From Paenibacillus oralis (GTDB lineage: Bacteria; Bacillota; Bacilli; Paenibacillales; Paenibacillaceae): a stretch of DNA of 64,000 nt. A model generated the notes under the pieces. It did no database searches. It saw nothing but the letters and a program-made list of their open reading frames with translations, and was not told the DNA's origin. The stretch covers positions 1,732,006-1,796,005 of the forward strand of contig NZ_RRCN01000001.1 in NCBI RefSeq assembly GCF_003863965.1, given 5' to 3'. Every line of letters starts with the position of its first letter. Within the stretch, counting starts at the first letter, position 1. Positions 55,776 to 63,538 of this stretch are shown piece by piece. Position numbers and translations under genes: made by a program.

Positions 55776-56728
55776 GCGACGGAATGAGAATCTTGGCCAT
55801 TTTTTGTTTTGTAGCCTTGGGCAAAGCAACCCTTGTTAAGGAACGGAAGGTCTCAGAACTTTGATCAAGCGTCTTTGCCCCCACCCTATGGTAACAACTG
55901 GCATAAGCTAAATCTGCCTTCCATCATTAGGTGGGGGCTATTTGATGGCTCATGCTTTTCCTGGAACTACGGATGCTCACTTGTAGAAGATTCCCCAGCA
56001 CCAATGTTCCGAGCTCCCAATCTTCGTTAGGTCCCTGTGATGTCCTCACGTTGCTTTGAAATGGTTTTAGTAGACCCTAAATTCTGCTTCTGTAATTTGC
56101 TCGGGGCCAGAAGCAAAGTTAACCCAAGTTTTCTATTCATGCCATTATTCATTCACAGTGAAATATGTATAGAATTCCGCAAAAAAATGAGCGCAAACAA
56201 TTAGCGCTCAGAAAGGCCCTTCTAGATCCGTTTCACTTCAAATGCTCTCCACTACAAGTCCGCTCAGCCCATTTTATGTTAACTATCCGTAGGCTTCAAT
56301 AATTCGGATCTGACTTAATGAAGATGAGCGATTCATCAGATTCCCCAACAGTCTCCACCAGTTCCTGAAGGTTCCTTATTGAAGCCCTAACAAATAACAT
56401 GCCGCTTTACTTGGGTAGCAGCGACCCCTGCGATCACACTCTTTATGCCGTTGCAGTCACGGGCCGGTCTAATAATTACTCAAGAGCGGAGTAATATATG
56501 TTATGCATAATGGCTTGACATGGTTCCTGACAATTCTTGATTATTCCCCTTTCAATCCTTGATTTCCATCCTATTCATGGTTGACTTATATTTCGATGCC
56601 ATTGCTTGCGAATGAAGCATACTGAATACGGAGTCTCGGGGATACATTTATGACTTCGAATAAAATGGATCCAATTGTTAAAAAATAAGCAAAACTAAAG
56701 CACAAGGAAAAGAGCCAGAGGATTAACA
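55776..56728. other. Long intergenic region
   Basis: 953 bases with one terminator (56181-56211). Open frames at 55833-56030 and nearby have no start signal. Nothing recognised. Confidence 0.45.
56181..56211 (-). terminator. Rho-independent terminator
   Basis: TGAGCGC/GCGCTCA stem followed by T7 on the minus strand; no minus-strand gene remains just upstream. Confidence 0.65.
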
Positions 56729-57424
56729 ATGACACGATTTAAATTTACTTACAAACTCCTTATTTTTCTGCTGATGGCTTTTATGGTTTTCGAAGGAAAG
56801 ACTTTATATACTTATGCCGATTCCTCCCTGCCCATCGTGGCAGATCAGGGGAGTATCTCCATCGATGTATATCCATCTGACCACCGTTTAGTTGTACGGT
56901 CGAAAGATCAGACGATTAAGGAATACACTGTAGCCGTTGGAAATCCAACAACCCCGACCCCAATTGGAGAGTACCAAATCGTGTATAAGGGTAAAAACTG
57001 GGGGGCTGCATTTGGTCCACGCTGGCTTGGATTGAATGTCCCTTGGGGAACTTATGGTATACATGGCACGAACAATCCATACTCCATTGGACAACACCTT
57101 AGTCACGGATGCATACGTATGCGCAATAACGACGTAAAGGAACTGTTCAATATGATCCCGATCGGAACAAAAGTAACAATTTATGGTCATGTCCTAGGGG
57201 ACCCCAACCAAGACGCAAGAAACTTGGCTGAGGGAGACGTCGGCGGAGGCGTTCAACTGGTTCAATCAAGATTAAAAAGTGCTGGATACTTTACCGGGGT
57301 TTGTAATGGTAAGTTTCGCTCAGATACAACCATAGCCCTAAGAAAATTCCAACGGGATCATCATCTTATTCAAAACGGGGTAGTCTCATCAAAGGTATAC
57401 GAGGAGCTCGGGCTCATCGAATAA
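56729..57424 (+). CDS. L,D-transpeptidase with C-terminal PG-binding domain
   Basis: A 31-residue signal peptide ([14 protein letters not shown]...TYADS) is followed by a YkuD domain: [40 protein letters not shown], and the active site [26 protein letters not shown] with His, His and the catalytic Cys. Residues 175-230 form a PG_binding_1 repeat ([33 protein letters not shown]). The enzyme makes or edits 3-3 cross-links or anchors proteins in wall or cortex. Relatives in Bacillus (YkuD) are sporulation-controlled. 231 residues, complete, single gene. Confidence 0.92.
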   Translation: [231 protein letters not shown]

Positions 57425-57563
57425 TTAGGTAAAACAATGATGTTGAGGATAGGGAGATATTGATCCTTTTACTCAAAAAGCTTACAATACCCTGTTTCAT
57501 GAATTTTTTGATCCTCTTCCGGTTAGATTATGTTGGTACTGTTCTATAAAGGAGGTGAAAGTG

Positions 57564-57770
57564 ATGACAGTTTCTTCTCAAGTCAAAACAACACTTGCTT
57601 CCCTAAAAAGTGCCCAGGCTAGCTTGGAGACTTTTGCTCTTAGCACACAAAACCAGGAAGCGAAAAACCTGTTTACTCAGGCGGCCCAGCAAACTGGCCA
57701 GATCGTACAGCAGGTGGAGAGCCGGGTTCAACAGCTAGAAAAAGAAGAACCTCAATACAAAGGGTTTTAG
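57564..57770 (+). CDS. DUF1657 protein, 68 residues
   Basis: ATG at 57564 with AAAGGAGGTG 7 bases upstream (an in-frame GTG at 57555 lies inside that site). MTVSSQVKTTLASLKSAQAS, LETFALSTQNQEAKNLFTQA and QQTGQIVQQVESRVQQLEKE match DUF1657 along its whole length: two helices and a conserved EEPQYKGF end. In Bacillus these small proteins are encoded in spore-specific clusters with SpoVA proteins; here no spoVA gene is adjacent. Intact. Confidence 0.9.
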   Translation: MTVSSQVKTTLASLKSAQASLETFALSTQNQEAKNLFTQAAQQTGQIVQQVESRVQQLEKEEPQYKGF

Positions 57771-58357
57771 GATGTAATCCTATATTGAAGCGTTGAACTT
57801 GAGCTCAGATGTTAGATCTATGTACCAAACGCGGACCCCCCTCATTGGGGGGATAATGTTAATCATTCAAATATGTTAAGGCTTAGCATTTTCAACGGAC
57901 TCTTCATTTTTTGCAAAATGATCATGAATTCCCTACATATTCCTTACCATCACGCTAAGATTGCATTCTTTACAGATTGCATTTTTTCAGGTCATTGCTC
58001 CCAAATTTAGCCTCTTCATGATATTAGACCACAGCACTGCTAAGCCTAAAATAAAATATATGACACCACCTTTGATAACTACCCCACTCCATGAATTTAG
58101 ACCGTGACTGCAACGGGTAAAGGGTGGATCGCAGAGGCTGCAGCTGCCTAAAAAGCGGCATTTCCAAAGCCAGAAGCGAGAGGCGCCCATGATTCGAGGA
58201 TCCTCTCCAATAAGTGCTCGCTATGAAATAGCTAGATTCCTCTATAATGCACAAAACTCAATTCTGCGGTGATTGACCGCGTTTTTCCATTCAAATTACC
58301 TCTGCATAGGAGAAGCTATTGTGACGGCATCATCTCTACTGATGAAGTCCGACCCAC
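57771..58357. other. Intergenic with fragment
   Basis: A small hairpin (CCCCCC/GGGGGG, 57837-57853) lies downstream of the DUF1657 gene. A minus-strand tail WSGVVIKGGVIYFILGLAVL (about 58095-57990) resembles the last membrane segment of a lost protein. No intact gene. Confidence 0.4.
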
Positions 58358-58681
58358 TTATTTCTCTTCTGCTATTTCAAAATAAACAATTTCACATAAT
58401 CGAATGTGATGCTGTTTTCCATGAACCATAAGAGCTACGTGATCAATAAAAACATCATCCAAGGTACCGACCAATTTGCCAACAGTTGTCGTGATGACAA
58501 TCATTAAACCTATGTGTTGGATCAAATTCTCAGTAAATTTGGGTTCCACAGGTGTCATGTACATAACATTTTTCGGCAATACCAAAGTTTCCTTGCGCTG
58601 TAAATCTTCATTTCGATAATATTTCGAAGCTGGGAATGAGGCATAGGCTTGTGGATAGCCAAAGTACACAAATCTATTCAT
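58358..58681 (-). CDS. YuzF-like DUF2642 protein, 107 residues
   Basis: The start MNRFVYFGYPQAYASFPASK (58681) has AAAGGAG 11 bases upstream; an in-frame start at 58717 is less likely. The last 60 residues form the DUF2642 domain: FTENLIQHIGLMIVITTTVG, KLVGTLDDVFIDHVALMVHG, HIRLCEIVYFE, an Sm/SH3-like barrel. Such proteins are common in spore-formers and some are coat-associated; function unproven. Intact. Confidence 0.8.
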   Translation of the reverse strand: MNRFVYFGYPQAYASFPASKYYRNEDLQRKETLVLPKNVMYMTPVEPKFTENLIQHIGLMIVITTTVGKLVGTLDDVFIDHVALMVHGKQHHIRLCEIVYFEIAEEK

Positions 58682-58999
58682 GTATTTGCATACTCCTTTG
58701 TCATAAATTAAAGACACTTCATAACATATGACAAAAACCTATGTGTTGGTTCCAACGAGTAATGACGGCGACATTATAACGTATACTCGATAAAATGTCG
58801 GCTGACCCCTTATATCCTGATGCTGATGATATATTTCGAAGTATCTTAGCGTGCGCATTTTTCATAGTGCTGACTTGATTTTATTTTTTAACGTTCGTTT
58901 TCCGCGCGGTACCCCTATTAGAAGTAAAATGAAGCTCATATAACTGGGAAGGAGAAGCCTTTTTGTAATAACAGCTAATTCATGAGCGTGCGACTAAAA
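58682..58999. other. Intergenic, nothing recognised
   Basis: AT-rich sequence between the YuzF-like gene and the integrase relic, with no supported feature. Confidence 0.5.
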
Positions 59000-59325
59000 T
59001 CAACTGATCGATTCTACAGCCTTTTTTAAATCATCATAACCTGGTGTAGTGTAAATCATGGTCATTTCAATGTTGGGGGTTCCGTCTTCTTTGAATGCCC
59101 AATGAGCATAGCTACCACATCTAAAGGAACCGGCGGATCTGAAGTAACAAGGTCGTGTCCAAAGGTGTGTCTCAGGGCATGACACGTACGGGCCCGGTAT
59201 TTTTCGATCAAATGCTGAATTGCTCGTGTCGTACATTTATCCGATCGTTGGCTGACAAATACATACGGGGCTGCACGCAATACCCGCCTATCAAAATTAC
59301 TGGATATGACTTAAGCGGTAAAGTC
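59000..59325 (-). pseudogene. Tyrosine recombinase C-terminal fragment
   Basis: LRAAPYVFVSQRSDKCTTRA, CHALRHTFGHDLVTSDPPVP (H-x-LRH box), LDVVAMLIGHSKK and, after a frameshift, MIYTTPGYDDLKKAVESIS. These contain Arg, His and the nucleophile Tyr of phage-type integrases. The N-terminal half is missing. A second, different integrase relic lies at 63141-63440. Confidence 0.6.
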
Positions 59326-59484
59326 GTATATGTATCTGGCTCACTTGATTAGTACCTTCACCACATAACTTTTTGGAGCGCTTAAGGGCTCATGAAAACC
59401 ATGAATATGCGGTTGCCTGCTACGTTGCTATCCAACGAATCGACTGGAAGAATTGTAACAATCCAATCATGGCGAGATCAGTTA

Positions 59485-60141
59485 TTAAGGAATGGATAAG
59501 GACTTTTGCGCATCCCCGTCAGTTTCGAGTACTTCGAAGCTAACTACGGTTTTCGTGTCAGGTTGTCCATCAATGAACCGTGTTCCTGGATTAGATGCCG
59601 TGATGCGTTCAATAAGAAATGTTCGAGGAAAATAGCTTTTTCCATCGTCTTCTTTTTCAATACCTAGATGCAAATAAACCCCTTCAAGCTGATTGTAGAG
59701 CAACAATTCGCATTGGACACTACTCCCAGGTACTGGATTAAACTTAATCATTATTGTTGCGGAATTAAGAAGATTGGGAAGAAGATAAAAGTAAAGCATC
59801 TTATCTTTTTTACTATTGAACTCGGCCTTCCCGGCTTTGTCTTTGAGGTGTTTAAAGTTGAGCGATCCATTCTTTATATTATCCCATCCAAGACGGCCTT
59901 TGTACTCTTTGTGTTTCGACCAATGTAAAGCTTTTTGAACAATGCTTTCGATGCCAAGAAGGTGGCAAAAACGGTGGGGCTCGAATTTGAGTCTAATCTG
60001 CTCTCCTGAAGAGAGATTGTAGATATATGTATTTGGGCTAAGTTGGGTTTCGTAAAACTGCTGCAGAAGAGGCAAGTCAATTTGATTTATTGTTGGTTTT
60101 ACCTGGAGCGCAAGTAAGCCGGGCAAATCTAGCAAAGCCAT
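59485..60141 (-). CDS. PBECR4-domain protein, predicted nuclease toxin-like
   Basis: 218 residues, ATG with AAGGGG 8 bases upstream. YIYNLSSGEQIRLKFEPHRF then CHLLGIESI, the central KNGSLNFKHLK and a C-terminal YFPRTFLIERITAS match PBECR4, a member of the phage Barnase-EndoU-ColicinE5/D-RelE-like nuclease group. Family members are encoded in mobile elements and predicted to cut RNA. No signal peptide. A terminator (60158-60197) isolates it from upstream genes, and no obvious immunity gene is next to it. Family assignment from motif recall. Confidence 0.65.
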   Translation of the reverse strand: MALLDLPGLLALQVKPTINQIDLPLLQQFYETQLSPNTYIYNLSSGEQIRLKFEPHRFCHLLGIESIVQKALHWSKHKEYKGRLGWDNIKNGSLNFKHLKDKAGKAEFNSKKDKMLYFYLLPNLLNSATIMIKFNPVPGSSVQCELLLYNQLEGVYLHLGIEKEDDGKSYFPRTFLIERITASNPGTRFIDGQPDTKTVVSFEVLETDGDAQKSLSIP

Positions 60142-60157
60142 AGGTAGTCCCCTTAAA

Positions 60158-60197
60158 TAAAAATAATAAAGCTCTGATGACTTTCATCATCAGAGCT
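60158..60197 (-). terminator. Perfect hairpin terminator
   Basis: AGCTCTGATGA pairs with TCATCAGAGCT, followed on the minus strand by TTATTATTTTTATTT; located just upstream of the PBECR4 gene. Confidence 0.75.
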
Positions 60198-60386
60198 GAC
60201 AGTTTTAAAAAAATAGAGACAGCCAAATCCTCGACTACACGGTATTTTTTAACGTCCCCCCGGCGGAGAATCCAGAGCTGTCGTTCCGGATGGCTTGCGC
60301 CCTTACGTTTACTATAGTCTATTTTACAGCAGATTATGCTTATAGTCAATGGGTTTTCCTTCTTCTAAGTGGGGGAAGTCCTTTGC

Positions 60387-60408
60387 ATGACCGTCATATG
60401 ACGGTCAT
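60387..60408. promoter_or_regulatory. 22-bp perfect palindrome, operator-like
   Basis: ATGACCGTCAT joined to ATGACGGTCAT. Symmetric sites of this type (TGAC-GTCA half-sites) are typical operators of TetR-family repressors. No intact regulator gene is adjacent. Confidence 0.5.
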
Positions 60409-60854
60409 TGAAGTTGTCCGAGCTGTGGCTCAACCACGCGGTCGGATAATCGATGGAATCGAGGAACAAAAATAAAGGGTACTCAACCATCACCGCCGTG
60501 AGCAGTGATTTTCAAAACAATGAAGACCACTTAAAAACTGCCTTACAGCCACTGGAGAGAACTCTCACTGCCCCCATCGGCATATCGGAAAATGTCCGTT
60601 CCACCCCGTTGGAGCGAGTGGTCATGATTTTCTCCATTTGTACGTTTTGTTTGGTTTCAAGATATCGTGGTTGAAAGGACTAGGCTCCGCTCACACTGCG
60701 CAAGACCGGTTCGAATAACGTCCACTCGTACCCTACCACAATTTTTCTCCTTTTAGTCCCTTATCGCATCGAACATATATTTTTTTCAATAAATAGAAGA
60801 AATTGTCTTTAGGTCAACGAATATATAAGTACCTAGCGCTGGGTAAAAGAAAAA

Positions 60855-60874
60855 ACTAGTTTCCCCAAACTAGT
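60855..60874. promoter_or_regulatory. Leader hairpin before the RlpA-like gene
   Basis: ACTAGTTT-CCCC-AAACTAGT, 32 bases before the ATG of 60907 and upstream of its GGAGG. Too little T tract for a terminator; may stabilise the message or mark an attenuator. Confidence 0.4.
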
Positions 60875-60906
60875 CATTAAAAAAGCATATATATTGGAGG
60901 TAAACA

Positions 60907-61308
60907 ATGAAAAGATTACTGGCAATGGGAATCGCGTTCATGTTTATGTTTGCTTTAGCATTCTATCCTTCAAATAACACTTATGCCTTATCAGCTCATG
61001 GAAAAATTTCTTGGTACAATGGCGTAGGAAAAACCGTTGATTATGGTAATGGTAACTACCACATTTTAGGTAACTATGATTGTGCAACTAAAATTGGATT
61101 TGATAACCCACCCAACGGAACGCAGATCCTGGTGAAAAATCTGGATAATGGTAAAGTGGCTGCACTGGAAAAGTGGGATACTGGATCCTTGGGGGGATCA
61201 AGCTCCTCGGTTATTTTAGATATTATGCCCTATGTTTTTGAGCAAGTACTCGGTGCAAACCTGATTAATGGCTACATCTATAATGGTTATTACTCTTACA
61301 GCAGCTAA
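60907..61308 (+). CDS. Secreted double-psi beta-barrel (RlpA-like) protein, 133 residues
   Basis: GGAGGTAAAC precedes ATG. MKRLLAMGIAFMFMFALAFY is a signal peptide (cut near TYA-LSA). The mature part HGKISWYNGVGKTVDYGNGN, TKIGFDNPPNGTQILVKNLD and VILDIMPYVFEQVLGAN follows the RlpA/expansin-like fold: a SWY start, an NPPNGTQILVKNLDNGK strand pair and a C-terminal ILDIMPYVFEQVLG helix in place of the usual DLS..A...LG. The catalytic DRGP loop of true lytic RlpA is replaced by KWDTGSLGG, so activity is doubtful. Terminator follows. Intact, single gene. Confidence 0.7.
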   Translation: MKRLLAMGIAFMFMFALAFYPSNNTYALSAHGKISWYNGVGKTVDYGNGNYHILGNYDCATKIGFDNPPNGTQILVKNLDNGKVAALEKWDTGSLGGSSSSVILDIMPYVFEQVLGANLINGYIYNGYYSYSS

Positions 61309-61332
61309 AAATACTGGCGTAGTATAGACTAT

Positions 61333-61371
61333 ACAGAAGTAGAGAGAATTATTCTCTTTACTTCTGTTTTT
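61333..61371 (+). terminator. Terminator of the RlpA-like gene
   Basis: ACAGAAGTA-AGAGAAT pairs with ATTCTCT-TACTTCTGT, then T5; 24 bases after the stop. Confidence 0.8.
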
Positions 61372-61389
61372 AAAAGGCGGAAAATAGAT

Positions 61390-62415
61390 GTGAAAAGAGC
61401 TATATTATATACTATTTTTTGTTTATTTCTCTTAGCATGTGCTGCTAGGTTTATATTGGATAAGGGTAGCGCGAAGCAATTAAGTAGCGACAAGTTACTG
61501 ATCACATTCACTAGCCAAGAACTTAAAGTTACATATATTAATTTTTTTAAGGGGAAAAATCATGTTGTATATACCAAAAGTGCGGCGGACTACCCAACTG
61601 CTGCCTTGACAGGGAATAATAAGAACTTATTTTTTACTGATTTTGATTCTAATCATCAACGCAGCTTTTTAAAATCAATCTTGAAAATAAGGATAAGCAA
61701 CAGTTAACAACAGACTTTTCTTCTATTGATTATTTGAAATTAGACGAAGAACGAGAGAAGATTTACATGCGTGTTTTATTAAATGGAGACCGGAATTTCC
61801 ATATCGCCGTATATGACTTAAAATCGAAGGAAATGAACGTTTGGAATAGCGATGAAAAAGATACGAGTGTCAAAAATTTTAGTGTAAGTCCAAATGGAAA
61901 TGTGTACGTTCCTAGCTTTTCTGAAACAGAGTCGCATCAAAATATAGAAGATTTTAATCAAAATCAGGGACCATTTAAACCATATACGTTCAGCATTTAC
62001 AATCCAAATGGGTTTAAATTAAAGAATGTAGGGTTTATTCGAAAACATATCCAAGACTTTTCAGTTAATTCAAATGGAAGTAAAATCATATTTTCAGTAA
62101 AATGAGAAGCCAGAGATGATGCCAATTTTTTAATTTATGAAATGAACACTAACAATGGAGCTATTAACCCGATACTCTCATCATCCAGTAAGGAACTTTT
62201 GAGCCTCCAACAACATTTCCTCTTCAGACGACAGATTTATTTATTTTATTGGAGTACCTCAGAAGTATAATGTTCTTCAAGATGATCATGGAACAAAAGC
62301 TAAGCAAAGAAATCTTTATCGGTATGATACAATTGAGGATAAAATTCAAAAAATATGGTCAAAGGATAAAGGGATTATTAACAACTTTTCAGTGGCTTCA
62401 ATGAGGGACAGTTAA
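61390..62415 (+). pseudogene. Lipoprotein with propeller-like repeats, several lesions
   Basis: MKRAILYTIFCLFLLACAAR has a lipobox (FLLAC). The frame breaks at about 61690, continues SIDYLKLDEEREKIYMRVLL...VYDLKSKEMNVWNSDEKDTS, meets TGA at 62103-62105, then continues in pieces (FLIYEMNTNNGAIN, NLYRYDTIEDKIQKIWSKDK) to about 62415. The repeated pattern (x-Y-D-x-K...; F-SVSPNG; DFSVNSNGSKIIFSV) suggests beta-propeller repeats of a WD40/TolB type. Non-functional as read; function unknown. Confidence 0.55.
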
Positions 62416-62736
62416 AAATTATTGTTTAAATAAAACCGGTATCACCATATCGATCAATTTATCCACTGGAAATAACTTCGAAGAAATTCTTTGATACGAC
62501 CTATGCTGCAGATCGCTGTACATTCAACCTGACCAAACACTTTTGCTGTTGTGCTTGGCCAATCCGATCTCTTTTGGCCGCGTGGCCACTCCCACCTTAC
62601 AGGCTTCACATAAAAACGAAAAAGCCGCCGGCTGATGCCTAGCGACTGCAAAGGGACATTATGGTAAAATGGGTGGGCGACAACGGACACCCTCTTTTTT
62701 GTGACTTTTCCCGGGAATTGGGAAAGTCATTTTTTT
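62416..62736. other. No clear gene
   Basis: A minus frame 62690-62454 (MSVVAHPFYHNVPLQSLGIS...) has no start signal and may be chance. A strong terminator lies at 62702-62737. Confidence 0.4.
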
Positions 62737-62737
62737 T
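62702..62737 (+). terminator. Rho-independent terminator
   Basis: TGACTTT-CCC pairs with GGGAAAGTCA, followed by T8 on the plus strand; abuts the stop of the minus-strand zinc-ribbon gene. Confidence 0.7.
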
Positions 62738-63033
62738 CAAAGGTGTATCCTATCATTCTGATACTTCGATACGGTTTTTTCTTGATTCTCCTCATTCCAC
62801 AGTTTAATGAGCTGTAGAATATGATTTCGCCCTTCCTCATTAAATCCAACGTAGATAGCCGGAACCCATCCGCCGTGATCGTGAGGATCATCCTTTTCAC
62901 CAGGACGAAGTTTTTCACGACATTCAGCGCAATAACTGCAATTATCGATCCCAAGATAATGCACTGTTTCGAATGGCTTAAATAACCTGTAACAGTTTCC
63001 GCAGTCTTTCCTACCTGCTATCCGTCTAATCAT
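62737..63033 (-). CDS. Zinc-ribbon-like protein, 98 residues
   Basis: MIRRIAGRKDCGNCYRLFKP has C-x2-C at residues 11-14; NCSYCAECREKLRP has a second C-x2-C with one more Cys nearby. Together these can bind one zinc (LIM/zinc-ribbon style). The C-terminal half (WVPAIYVGFNEEGRNHILQL) is helical. AAGGAG lies 12 bases before the ATG. No known family; intact and alone. Confidence 0.6.
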   Translation of the reverse strand: MIRRIAGRKDCGNCYRLFKPFETVHYLGIDNCSYCAECREKLRPGEKDDPHDHGGWVPAIYVGFNEEGRNHILQLIKLWNEENQEKTVSKYQNDRIHL

Positions 63034-63140
63034 GCCATATACACGCTCCTTAATTCAAGGCTACCCCCGGTACTCCCAAAACAAACCTTTAGAAGGGGTA
63101 GTACCAGCGTAGCTGTCACCAAGGGCAAAGTAGATGTAAA

Positions 63141-63440
63141 TTAAATGGGAAATTTATTGATAACCTCGTTATATTCCTGCTGGGCATCGGTGATTGCAAG
63201 CTTCGAATAGATTTCCAATGACTTCCGGCTTTCATGACCGGAATACGGCTGTATGAGTGCGTCATCGATGCCCTGCTTTTTGAGCCAGGTCAACAGAAAA
63301 TGACGCAGCTTGTGTGGCGACAGGTTTTGAGCAAGTTTAGCTTCCTCCGAATATTTGGCCAAAATCTTCCGTATTCCCCGATCCGTGTACTTTTTCTTCC
63401 ACGATGATTCAAATAAATAGACCGCATGTTTTTTCTTCAA
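63141..63440 (-). pseudogene. Phage-type integrase C-terminal fragment
   Basis: [20 protein letters not shown] (H-x-LRH with catalytic Arg), [20 protein letters not shown] with the GH box and the nucleophile Tyr (LEIYSKL). About 99 residues from an in-frame ATG ([14 protein letters not shown]...) with no ribosome binding site; the first 180 or so residues, with the first catalytic Arg, are missing. Confidence 0.65.
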
Positions 63441-63502
63441 AGTATTCGAGTAAATGACTGAACAATCCTGCCCCGTTTATTCAGTGATGCACGCTGAAAC
63501 TC

Positions 63503-63535
63503 AAAAAAAACGATGGATCGGTTCCATCGTTCGCG
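63503..63535 (-). terminator. Strong terminator directly after dpaA
   Basis: AACGATGGA-ACCGA-TCCATCGTT followed by T8 on the minus strand, 8 bases after the dpaA stop. Confidence 0.85.
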
Positions 63536-63538
63536 ATC

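Larger units (their letters stand above)
60142..60906. other. Intergenic with terminator, palindrome and leader hairpin
   Basis: The plus frames 60290-60475 and 60453-60674 (ALQPLERTLTAPIGISENVR...) have no start signal; the second may be a transposase tail. The 22-bp palindrome at 60387-60408 and hairpins are listed separately. Confidence 0.4.
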
